64,000 nucleotides of DNA from Acanthochlamys bracteata (lineage: Eukaryota > Streptophyta > Magnoliopsida > Pandanales > Velloziaceae), in contig CM034126.1 of NCBI GenBank assembly GCA_019914995.1, forward strand, positions 14,761,001 to 14,825,000, in the 5' to 3' direction. Positions 37,320 through 48,349 of this stretch are shown piece by piece. The notes under the pieces were generated by a model, which was not told the origin of the DNA, made no database searches, and was given only the letters and a program-made list of their open reading frames with translations. Made by a program: the position numbers and the translations under genes. Every line of letters starts with the position of its first letter. The first letter of the stretch is position 1.

Positions 37320-40300
37320 CTACCTCTCAAGAAGCATTACCATCTCACAGTGAATGGTGTGCGGAAAGAGATCAACAGCCATAGCCCTGACAGGTGTAAA
37401 AGCTTCGGACTTGGGCATAGATTTTGTCCTTTGTCTTGCTATACCAGCACTGCTCATGTTCCTCCATCCTCTGTTGCCCTTTGTTTTTTCTTGTTTCTCT
37501 GCAGTTGGTGTGCAGAGCTCTATAGCATTGGCCACAAGATTCTCTGGATTACAAGAAATATAGCTGCACAAAACAAGGTGTTAAAAAACTGATATTTTCA
37601 CCTGAGTTCACTCATACATAAATACTTTGAAAGAGAGTTTACACAAGCCTGCGGATATGCGGATTTGTCCTCAGTGCTTTTATCACCTGCATTCGCAAAA
37701 GTTAGTGAATCAGGTATACCCTATGCATATCAGACTCGCTCAGAGCACAGTTAATTTAGTCACTTGATGCAAAAAACCACAGGTTCCTGCTCTTTGCGAT
37801 CATACCTAGCTGACAGAGGAAAAGACTAGTTACTTACAGTTGGATGAAGTCCGCTTCTTGGGGGATCAACAATTGCAACAACTTTCTTAAATTTACCAGC
37901 AAGAGTATTAGTTCCGTTATCTGATTCAACTATTTCCTTCTGGTTTGTGCTTCCGATAACTGAATCTTCTAATATGTTTTGGTTTGTGCTTCTGATCTCC
38001 GAATCTTCTAGTGTGGTGCCCATGCTTTTCGTTGTGCACCTTAACAGCTTCTCACATGAGGTCTCCAGGTTAGAGCCTCCTTGCCCATAGCTCCCATTTT
38101 GTAAGGAATCCTCGTAATGAAGTCCTTCAATATCCTTAGCTGTTCTGTTCATGGAGGAGCTAGGATGATCATCTAAGGTTGTCTGCACTTTCTCGGGCAT
38201 AGAATCTGATGCAACAGCTGCTTCACTGTCACGAGTACTCTGGTGGCGTTCATGATCGCTGTGCAGTGTCTTGTTGTCTACTGCTTCATTGCACACATAT
38301 GGGTTACCATCTTGGAGGAAATCAGCATATTTACTAAGAACAGTCCCTATCACATCCTCTGCCTGTCAATCAATATGTGCTTAGGTGGTAACTTCAAGAG
38401 AGAATGGCAGGAAACTTATAAAAAAACAATAAAAAGAAAAGAAAAGAAAGATAAGTATAGGTGGTGGGCATAGCTTTTGAATTTCTGCAAATTACAGAAC
38501 AAAAAAGATCAGAGGCCTCATAAAGATGCAATCTTGCATGGTTCTATTACCAACTTGTCAGTGCAGTGAGTAATCAAAATGATACAAAACAAAATAAACA
38601 AATATTTTCCTACTAAACTTGAGACACATAGACTCTACCTAGAGTATAATTCTAATAAAGATTTGAAAAGGCCATTTTCTTAACAGTTTTGGTTGCCATG
38701 GCTTAGCTGTGGCCTGAGCACCAGCAGTTGATCAAACTTGGTTAAAACTTGATTGCAGCTAGAAACCCGATCAAATGAATAATTTAGATAGATGGAAACA
38801 GAACGAGCAATGAAAAGTATCAATTACCTTGCCACAAACAAAATTGCAGTTCTTTAGGCCATTAATCTCAGCATTCCTTCGTGCATCTGAAACTGCAGAT
38901 GCGTTCATTTCTATACCAACAACCTGTTCACATAAGAATAACAGAAATATCAAAGAGAAATTTGTCAGGTTGACATTGACTAGCTTCAGGCTAAATTTCC
39001 GGTTGATGGATACATAAACGGGTAAGAAATTCCTTAAGATTCTGCTCCTTAAAGGCACAAAGAAACAATTTCTTTCATTTCTATTTCACAAAGAAAAAAT
39101 CATTACAGTGGAGTTGAAAATGAGAACTAAAGCCCATGAGGCCCCACATTAGAGCATCGAAATTATGTTGCCTGAATAAACACCACATGGGAAAGTCAAA
39201 TTTGGAACTAGAAGCTTAGCTTAAGAAGAAATCAAATACGTTGGTTAAAAGAATAAGCAACCAAGGACTTACAAGCAGCAAGGGCTTAAATAAAGGGATG
39301 TTATTTGGCATAACTGTTATCCTAAATCTTCAAACAAACTACAACAAATACCCCTGGGAGTACAGCCTAGGGCAAGCCTACATTTCTGCAACAGATACTC
39401 ATTTATTTGTGTTGGCTGTCATACTTGAAACTTTGTTTCTTGCATTCTAGTATGTAAAACAAGGCAATAAGGTTTCTGAAATTACCATGCCAACTCGATG
39501 TGCTAGAGTAATGCCAATTGTTCCTGTACCGCAGCATATATCAAACAGTAATGTGTCTGGACTCAGATCTGCCCAATCACCAGCAAGTGTGTACAATCTT
39601 TCTGCAGCAGGGGTATTAACCTGAACTTTCATAAGCCATTTTGTACAAAAGATATTTGGAACAACATGAAAAAGAGGAGACTGTTTGAGATTCTAACTTG
39701 GAAGAAAGCAGTTGGTGATATAGAAAAGCACAAATTGCATATGTAGTCGTGAATTCTTGATTGCATGATATCTAGGGTTCCTGTGGGGCAGTGTCCTCCA
39801 CCTGGAATTGGTAATGGAATTAAGGGGCAAACAGCTGGAGCAACATTTGATATTCCAATGTGATCCTGCAAAAACAGCATAAAACTTGTTACACAAAATT
39901 ATATTTAGAAAAAATACAGTCTTCCCCCTCTCATATCTGAAATTGTCTAAGATTCCCTTACAGAATGGTACACTCTTGAGTCATATGCCTAATCTAAGCA
40001 CACACATGCATGAGATAATTAAATGAGCAAAATGTCAACCCACAAGCATCCAAACTAATGAGAATAAGAAAAAAATGGTAGTTATTTTTGTCTCAGTTTG
40101 GAGAAAGCCCAAAGACGGTGGCCCATTGGCTTCAGTTACCAAATAATTCACTCTGTAGTCAGTTCAGGACACATTCTACCAAATTTGCAATATGTTGACT
40201 TTCTTTTGAGTGCAAAAAGAAACATGTATTAGCTCAAAATAGTAAGAAACATACCTGCACTACTACTGACGTCAATGGTAGAGGAGGAGAACATCCACTA

Positions 40301-43215
40301 GCTCCATGAGCCAGTGCATGAACCATCCTCTCAAATTCCTTATCTATCAACTCTTTATCAACACCTGATGAGCAGACCTGCACAATTTTCTACAGAGATG
40401 AGGCCTCACTGTGAACACTTCTCCATTCTAGAATATAAAACATCAGGTTAAGCCAGAAACTGTGTAACTAGTAAAAAAAAGATTTCCAAACATTCTTTCT
40501 CAATCACAAAAGAGGTCATAAAAGGAGTCACTATTTTAGTCTCCAGTAACATATGTAAGACACATTAAATCTGAAGGCCTGCAACACCCATACCATAAAA
40601 CATCTCTTGAAATTTTAAATTTCATTCTAGAGGGAATTAAATGAAGTCAATCGAGTATTATACGCTACCTGAATTATAAGCATAACTTCTGCAATCTGGT
40701 TTTCTTCAGAACTCTGATTCGGATGCCTTCCCTCCCGAACCTGATGTCAAGAACGCAAATAACATGCTTCAAAATGCATGCAGTAAGGTACTTAGATGGA
40801 TTTATATCATTAGTAAGTAAGCTCTTGGTTCTTGCACAGTTTAGTTTGAACCTCAATCCTCACAATCTAATTCAAAAACTTTAACACCCAATACTAACTG
40901 TGCTAGCCACAAATAGAATCTTGTACATTTTCTTCAAAGAAGTGTGCAGAAAACACCAATTCACAACAGTTTATCCTAAATCCAGGCCAGGGAATAAACT
41001 TAGCCTTTTGCCTACCTAAGTACAACCAGTATATACCCCTAAAATGTTGGGTTAGCAGGTACTGATATAACAAAACCATGTGGCACTTCTAACCAGTGCT
41101 TCTGAACCACATACAACCAATTTCATTCCACTACATAGTAAATAAAAATGAAGTTTACTCAACTTTACAGTAGGAAATATGTATTAAACAAAATGATGAG
41201 AAACCAAAAAGTTAATTTCAAAGGGAAGTTATATTGCTACACCGAGATGCTTGATACCGTGAATTGACGCCAAAATCCACAATTTTCCATCCTATTCCAA
41301 ATAGGTAAAGCTGAAGACTCTAGAAATTCTTGAATGAGCAAGGCATATTTGCAGGAAATGGCAGAAACATTTGGACAGTTGACAGGCTCCTCCACTGCTG
41401 TGATCCCCTCCCTGAAACTCATACATCACCCTCAGATACCACATGATTCTTCTTAACAAGAACTAAAATATTAAAGTATTAAAAATATTAACCTGAAATT
41501 TCCAAGCATGAAGCCAACCGTCTTTTTACCATGTGGAGAATAACCAACAGAGAACTCACACTTATTCCTGTATCCATTTATAACCGGTGACTCTAATATG
41601 CCCTCAAGTTGGCATGGTAGACCACCTGCATATAATAGATTTTGGTATTATGAGCAATATGCAATAAATAGGAGATGTGTACAGTAGAAGAGCATTATCC
41701 TAAGACAAATCTCTGTTGATGCTCCAGCAATAACAAAATGCTCCTCCAAGTATAGAAAGGATATGAGCACGGTATCTTACCTATCTCTCTAGATTTAAGT
41801 ATCCACTCTGGAAGAGGAACAGCATGAGGGCAAGCTTTACGAGCATTACGAGTCTGCAAAGAAAATGGGTCATTCCCTAAGAGAACACTTCTGAAAACTA
41901 CACAGAAAACTGAAACAACAAAATCAAGAATCGATCAAACAATTTGTAGGACATATACTCACGAGTCGTTTCAGAAGTTGAGATACCGTCTTCTTCTTGT
42001 GCTCCAGCTGATCCTTATAGGACAAATGAGCAAGAGGAGTTACCACATCACGAGCACTTTTCATCTTTGGATCCAACCCTTCAAAAGAACTGGCCTTGCC
42101 CGTAGCGTCTTCATCCACTGGCAAACAGGAGGAAGAAGAAAGTGGTTTTTCTGCACGGTCAGTGCAAATGTCTGTAGCCATTTCCTTGTTGTTAGAATGA
42201 GATCTATTGTTAGCATCAGCCACCCTTATCTGCTTCCCATCATTTGAATTTTCCTTAAAAATCTGAAAGCAGCTAAAAGGTTAACACAATAGCAGCAGTA
42301 GTTAAGCATCTACGTAAGCCTAAGTAGAGAAATTACCTGAACAGTATTTTTGACCTGCTCATAGTTATTGTACTTCACAAAACCAACAGTCATACCCTTC
42401 TTTTTCTTTGCTGTATTATACAAAATTCCCTGCAGTTTCATGTACCATGAACGATTAGAGACTGAATATTGCCCTTGCAAGTACTCCTTTGAGGACTACT
42501 GAAATTCCTACACTGCAAGCAATGATAAGCTGAATCTAATGCACTAGCAAGTTCCGCACACACACAGCACCTCAAAAAGCATGTATGATAAGAAACTGAA
42601 AATACATATTCCTGAACTGAAAACAGAACTAACCTTTTCTTCAAGAAAGCTCTTGAATTTGTCCGAGTTCCAACCCTTGGGCAACCCAATTAAGCACTTA
42701 TCAAGTGAACTCTCATCTAGAACAACGTCCTCATTATCATCACTATTATCACCATTGCAATTAACTTCATTATTAGAGCCCGATTCTTGTTGAGTCATGC
42801 GAAGCTTCTTGGCCCGTTCCGAAGTTGGGTCCCACGATCCATCAGGCTTCGGTCGGAGCTCCTCCTCGCCGTGTGCGTACCGACAAGCGTATCCATGACT
42901 GCAGTCCTTCCCCAGCCGTCTATAGAAGGAACAGAGACTCGTTTTCCAGTAAAGGTCTGATCTTTCTTGCTTCTCTCCTTCTCCTTGCTTCTGTTCTCGA
43001 CCTGGGTCATCTCGATTACGCTTCAAATTTGGGTTTCTAATAGAATAATCTTCACCGCCGTGTTCATCTGCTTCTGTGCTGCCGCCGCCATTAACGCGGG
43101 GCTTATCCACTGGTGGTTGTTGTTGTTCGTTTGAACTTCCGGGCGTGACTTCGGATAGCGTCTTACGGTTTGAACCGGGTGATTGGTCAAGCTCCATGGA
43201 GGTGGTAGTAGACAT
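37320..43215 (-). CDS. C3H24-like: CCCH zinc-finger tRNA (uracil-5-)-methyltransferase (TrmA/TRM2 family, CCCH24-like)
   Basis: Likely methylates C5 of uridine 54 in tRNA. Fourteen exons on the minus strand: 43215-42634, 42429-42337, 42262-41963, 41853-41781, 41625-41493, 41411-41258, 40740-40669, 40377-40255, 39865-39698, 39620-39486, 38923-38828, 38362-37838, 37686-37643, 37563-37320; about 913 residues. An N-terminal CCCH finger (C-x9-C-x5-C-x3-H in SLCSFYRRLGKDCSHGYACR) is followed by an RRM-like stretch (KCLIGLPKGWNSDKFKSFLE) and the methyltransferase. SAM motif I is DICCGTGTIGITLA, motif II VVGIEMNASAV, then VDPPRSGLHPT and the catalytic cysteine loop YISCNPENL. A Ser/Thr/Asp-rich insertion of about 130 residues (exon 37838-38362) interrupts the catalytic domain and carries a 13-residue tandem repeat. 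Key residues are intact. Arabidopsis At2g28450 is the remembered match. Confidence 0.93.
37941..38018 (-). repeat. Coding 39-bp tandem repeat in the methyltransferase insertion
   Basis: Two head-to-tail 39-bp copies (37941-37979 and 37980-38018) encode LEDSEIRSTNQNI and LEDSVIGSTNQKE. The reading frame is kept. It lies in the non-conserved loop between SAM-binding motifs and DPPRSG, so it is probably a recent slippage event in a tolerant region. Confidence 0.8.
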
Positions 43216-43441
43216 TACTGGTCGGAGATTGCTTCAAGCAACCCTCTCCCCTCCTGTCGAAGAAGAACAAGAAGGAAACAGAGAAGAGGATTAATGCAGA
43301 GTTAACGGCACCGCTCCCGAGTCCATGAAAGAAGAAAACCCCCGTCTGAATATAGGCTTATGGGCTCTCTTGTCAGGCCTTTAACGATTTCTCTTACGGC
43401 CTATTATATGTATTACAAAACCCCAAATGCACACGGGCTCT

Positions 43442-43467
43442 AAGCCCTAAATTTAAGCCCTAAATTT
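43442..43467 (-). promoter_or_regulatory. Tandem telo-box-like elements (AAGCCCTAAATTT x2)
   Basis: Two perfect 13-bp copies (43442-43454, 43455-43467) lie about 230 bp upstream of the methyltransferase ATG, close to a TGGGCT site II motif. Telo-box plus site II combinations are known in plant genes for translation and RNA metabolism. The functional link is inferred. Confidence 0.5.
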
Positions 43468-43761
43468 ATTAAAACAAATGGAGGCTACATGCATGCACGG
43501 GGGCTCAAATTTGGGTTTTTTTTTTTAATCTTAGAGTAGAAATTCGTTAATGATCTATCTTTGAGATAAGGATTATTATTTCATTTAATGGAATACTTCG
43601 AGGAATGAGGACTGGATAGAACGATCACTCCTCAAGAGGAATTTGATGAAGTATACCGTACGCATGAAGACTAGCTACCTACAACAACTACGAGATTATA
43701 TATCATACACTATCGTATCATCGTACGTATACGAGAAGATTCATAAGAAACTAAATACAGT

Positions 43762-43783
43762 AATCAATCAATCAATCAATCAA
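43762..43783 (+). repeat. (CAAT)n microsatellite
   Basis: About five tandem CAAT/ATCA units in intergenic DNA. Confidence 0.85.
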
Positions 43784-44280
43784 ACAAATACCTACGGTCT
43801 ACCTAACGTATGTAATTAAATAATGGGAGATTTAAGTTAAGTCGTGCCGGAAAATCAGCAAATTTACCAACCATATATATAACTGCGAACACTTATTCTA
43901 CCAACCTTATTTCTCCTAACCAGCGAAATGAATGAATTCAAATGAGATGGATTTGTTTGTTTGTTCTTTGTTCTACTACGTACAAATTTTATCACTAGTA
44001 GCTTTTGTTCCCTCCTTGCCTCGTCTGTTTTGCCCGTAAGAACTCGAACTGAATGAAACAATCTGTTTAGGTTACGGTTTCGGAAACCAGTCACCCATCA
44101 ATCTAAAAACAAGATATTAATAAACAGAACAGGGTCTTGTTCTTCTGTCTCCCTTTAAAATTCGTCATCATTCAGTTAGATTTCTTCTGTTCTTCACTTT
44201 TTTTCTTTCTCTGTTATTTCTTTCTTGGCGTGCTCTTCTGAAGAACAAGAAAAAAAAGTTACAAAAGTTAATACCAGCAT

Positions 44281-44286
<6 letters not shown>

Positions 44287-44317
<31 letters not shown>
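44287..44317 (+). repeat. (TC)n tract in the patatin-like gene leader
   Basis: An uninterrupted run of about fifteen TC units, 280 bp upstream of the start codon; probably part of the 5' leader (pyrimidine patch). Confidence 0.85.
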
Positions 44318-44321
<4 letters not shown>

Positions 44322-44592
44322 TCTCGAAAACCGCCCACCACGTCTCCATTAACCGATCGACGACACCGACTCCATTCCTTCACGATCAATTGAACGACGA
44401 AGGAAGGAAGACAAGACCCTTTCTTTCTTTATTTCTTCAGTTCTTGGCTACCATTAATCAAATCCTTCTCCTCTTCCGTTACCATTCCCATCATTTCTTC
44501 TTCCGTCATGGCAGTATTATTATTACTGTTATCGCCCGCCCCTTACTGAACCCCTTTCTCCTCTCCTCCCTATTCTTTCTTTTTAGCAACAT

Positions 44593-47049
44593 ATGATGAC
44601 CGCTGCTTCGCAACAGCCACTGCCGCATGTGGATGAGGAAGAAGACGAAATGTTGGTCTTCCTGAAGCATGACACGGCCGACACCTCCGTTAATGCCGGA
44701 ATCATCCGAGTCCGAGAAGAAGTAGAAGAAACAAAGTCAATAACTACCGACCACACCATCACCGACGCCGGCAAGCTCAGTTATGAAATCTTCTCCATTC
44801 TCGAGAGCAAGTTCCTCTTCGGCTACGACGACCTGCCCCCTCCCAAGCTCCACCATTTCCAACATCCTCCTCCTCCGCAGCCCTTTCCCTTCCACACCCA
44901 GCGTGGCAAGGTCTGCATCCTCTCCGTCGACGGTGGCGCTGCAATGCGCGGCCTCATCTCTTCCAAAGTCCTCGCCTTTCTTGAAAAATCTCTCCAGACC
45001 AAGTCCGGCGACCCTGACGCAAGGCTCGCCGATTTCTTCGACATCGCCGCCGGCACTGGCGTCGGCGGTCTCTTCTCCACCATGCTGTTTACCTCCTCCT
45101 CTTCTTCTTCTTCCGATGATGACCAAGACAACAACAGCAGCCGCCGCCCTCTCTATCGCTCCGATGAAATCTCCCGATTCCTCGCCGACAACGCTCCCTC
45201 TCTCTTCCCACGCCGCCGACGCCGCTCCCCTTTTATATCCTGCGTCGGCAGCGGAGGGAGGATTGCTGCGGCGACTTCAGCGGCGGATCGCGCTTTCAAG
45301 AATGCATTCGGAGAATCTCTGACGCTTCGAGACGCGATGAAGCCGCTGTTGATACCGTGCTACGACCTGGTCACAGGAGCGCCGCTGGTGTTCTCCCGCG
45401 CCGACGCCGTTGAGAGTTCCGGCTACGATTTCCGTCTCTGGGAAGTCGTGCGCGCCACCTGGGCGGAGCCGGGAAGGTTCGAGCCGGCGGAGATGACGTC
45501 AGTCGACGGTACGATGACGTGCGTGGGTATCGACGGTGGCATTGCCATGAGTAATCCGGCAGCAGTGGCGGTCACGCACGTTCTGCACAACAAGCACGAG
45601 TTCCCGTTCGTCCGTGGGGTCGAGGACGTCTTGCTTCTCTCCATCGGGTGTGGTGCTGGAGGCGGCAGTGGCGCTGCTACAGTGACCGAAGGGAGCCGCC
45701 GTGGGTTGCGGAGACAATGGTCGTCTGCGGGAGAGTGGGGTCGGCCGGTGGCGAGGATTGCTTCAGACGGTGCGGCGGAGCTGGTCGACCACGCTGTCGC
45801 GCTGGCGTTCGGTCATGCCCGGGAGTCCAACTACGTTCGCATCCAGGTAAGCAACACCATTTTTCATTTTGCCTTCTTTTAAACGTTTCCGGCAGGACAA
45901 CGTAACATTTGTTCGGTACTTTTTGTTTTCTTTGTTTCTTGATTTTTGGCTAATGTTAGCTTTGTTTCTTGGTTTGGTTCATGTTAGAGTTGGAAAAGCA
46001 TTGCTCTGTTTGTTCTGTTGTTTCTGTTAGTCATTGTTGTTTTGTATTGTGTTGGTTTGATTGTATCCACCACCATGTTCTGTTGGCCATTGTTTTCTAT
46101 ACAAGTGTTGTGGTAATAGTGTTGAGACACTACAATACTGTTTTCTGGTTGCAATTGCTTGTTTTTTGGCCTGAAACAACTACTGCTGCTACTGAGAGGG
46201 AGTCGAGAGATAGAGGGCAAGTTTGTGATACCAAAACAAGTGGCCAAGTTATTTCAATGCCCAGTAGTTGTTGGGTCCCTTGCATAGTGCCTGCTGCATC
46301 AGGATTCCTCCTGCATAGTTGCATTGTTTGTGGAGAGCCCACAAAACAATCCCAATCAGCCGGTTCCTGCTGTCCCACCTCTCAGAGTGAATAGAGTCTC
46401 ACCAAAATTTGTTGCCTGTGCTACCCCTCTATTTTTAGTTATTGTTATTTGATCTTTGTTTAGGACAAATCAGTTTGCTCTGTTCTTTTCTTTGTTGTTT
46501 TTCTCCCTCTGTAGTTCGGAAGAAGCATCCGGGACGCACTCCCAAATAACACCTTAGTAATATATCAACTTGATTTTCATGATATTTTCAGAATCAGAAG
46601 ATTAAAATGTAGGCATTCTTCTGCAACCTTTTTCCGAGAATTTATATTGATTCAAAATTCATCTTTTTATATGGACTAAGGAGGTTGCTTTGATACATTT
46701 TCTGCTGGAAGTGATGATTTGGTGGCCTTCAATTTTATTTACTTCGCTACAGTTCAGTAACACCTATTTGTGGTGACAGGCGAACGCTTCTACTATGGGG
46801 AAATGTGGTCCTAATACTGACTACGATCCAAGTCCTGAAAACGTGAAGCTGCTACTTAGTGTGGCAGAGGATATGTTGAAACAGAAGAATGTAGAGTCTG
46901 TCATGTTTGGGGGGAAAAGAATTGCAGAGCAGACAAACATGGAGAAGTTGGATTGGTTTGCAGGGGAGGTTGTAAGGGAGCACCAGAGGAGGAGCTGCCA
47001 GATGGCTCGGACTGTTGCATTCAAACAACCGCCTCCCAAGGCCAAGTAA
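44593..47049 (+). CDS. PLP (pPLAIII)-like: Patatin-like acyl hydrolase, pPLAIII class
   Basis: Two exons, 44593-45846 and 46780-47049 (stop TAA), give 507 residues. The patatin core runs from KVCILSVDGGAAMRGLISSK (about residue 111) through the esterase box AAGTGVGGL to the dyad Asp motif GIDGGIAMSNPA. The usual patatin nucleophile box is GxSxG; here it reads GTGVG. This serine-less box is the hallmark of the pPLAIII subgroup (Arabidopsis PLP6-PLP9), whose members still show lipid acyl hydrolase activity and affect cell elongation and lignin or cellulose content. A poly-Ser/Asp loop (about residues 175-190) and an Arg cluster (PRRRRRSPF) are divergent insertions. There is no signal peptide. 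ATG 44593 is followed immediately by a second ATG. The first exon is GC-rich compared with flanking DNA. Confidence 0.92.
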
Positions 47050-48349
47050 ACTAATGCATCATCCGCGAGTAAGAAATAATACCGTTGCGAAGTTGTTATG
47101 CATCGATTTGCTTGATCCTGCTGTTTTTAAACAAAGTGGTGTAGCATTCAACTTTGTTAGAAGATATGCTTGGAAAGGGAGGGAGGCTAATGATATAATA
47201 TAGTTGCAAGTCAACCAATTTATCCAGCAGTTCCTCTTATCGTGCAACACATGGAGTTGCTTGCCTGTAAGTTAGCCATTGCTGAAACTTAGTTCAGAAC
47301 AAGTTACCTTACAGTAAGATCTTAACATATATACTTTGACGGTGAACGTAGCCGGAAGACGTGACTGTTAGATAGATGTTAATAGAGTTGTAGTTGTTGG
47401 TGAAGAATTTTGTGTTGTCTCTTTTATGTCTAGCTAATAGGCCCAATCCTTGGTAATTCAAATGGCTTAAATTTTCTGCTACCTACTCTATTATATTGAA
47501 AGTTCTGCTGTCTGATAGCAAAGGGAAAATCTTTTCATAGAGAGCAGCGCATGGTACCTCCTAGTCACTGGTAGGGCATGTGGTTCAAATATATACTGTT
47601 TCTTCGATTGGGAGAAGATTTATCATTGGTACCAGCATATGATTTTTTGTTTTCCGTTGGACAAATCACACTAATGTTTTCCTACATCTCCTGACTAAAA
47701 GTAAAGGGTTGTCAATTATTTTCTTTAAATTTATTCCAGCTTGAAGCTCTTGGCGTACGCATATTGCTGTTGAGATGTTGCTATCTCATGTCGAGAAATC
47801 TCTTATCAACTCCCAACTATTGTTTTGATTTCAAATTTGGTTGTAGTTGTTAGACTTGTTGGTTCTATTTTCATCAAATCAAAGCGGATGCCGCCATCAC
47901 TGAATTCAGCATAGAAAAAACTTTCGAACGAGGAATGCCATGAGATGTCGTAGCTTTTATACTTCCAGACAATGCAAGCATCATTCATCTACGAAAAGTG
48001 AAACCAGCATTTTATGTGTAACAAAGGGTAAACTCCATTTTATTACTTGACAAAATTTAAAACAGAATATAATTATACAAAATAGCTCTCCGTTATCATC
48101 TTACAAGCTTCAGGTGAAGCAACCAAACTCTGCTGGCCTTTCGCAGTCTGCCGGGATTTATGGCCTCCTACATGGTAACTTTACATGTATACAAGTTCAG
48201 GCTGATTAATGAAACACAGCTACAACTACATATCTAAGGCGACAGCAGACCAAAAAGAATTCATAATAGTACACACAACTGCTATATTTCATTTAAAAAT
48301 ATTATCTTTTCTACCCAACAACTTAAAACTTGAGTAGAGCGAATTTAGG
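47050..48349. other. Convergent spacer between patatin-like and chorismate synthase genes
   Basis: Contains the 3' UTRs of both genes: plus-strand 3' UTR probably to about 47480, minus-strand 3' UTR from 48349 down to about 48000. The middle has no recognisable feature. Confidence 0.55.

Larger units (their letters stand above)
43216..44592. other. Divergent intergenic region between the methyltransferase and patatin-like genes
   Basis: Near the methyltransferase side there are site II motifs (tgggct, about 43371) and a tandem pair of telo-box-like AAGCCCTAA units. The middle is AT-rich with a CAAT microsatellite. The patatin side has a (TC)n tract in its likely leader. No further gene is supported; minus-strand open frames of 60-76 codons look random. 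Confidence 0.55.

Noticed and set aside
44737-45126. 129-codon minus-strand and 179-codon alternative-frame open frames in the patatin exon
   Set aside because: Shadows of a GC-rich real exon; no family resemblance.
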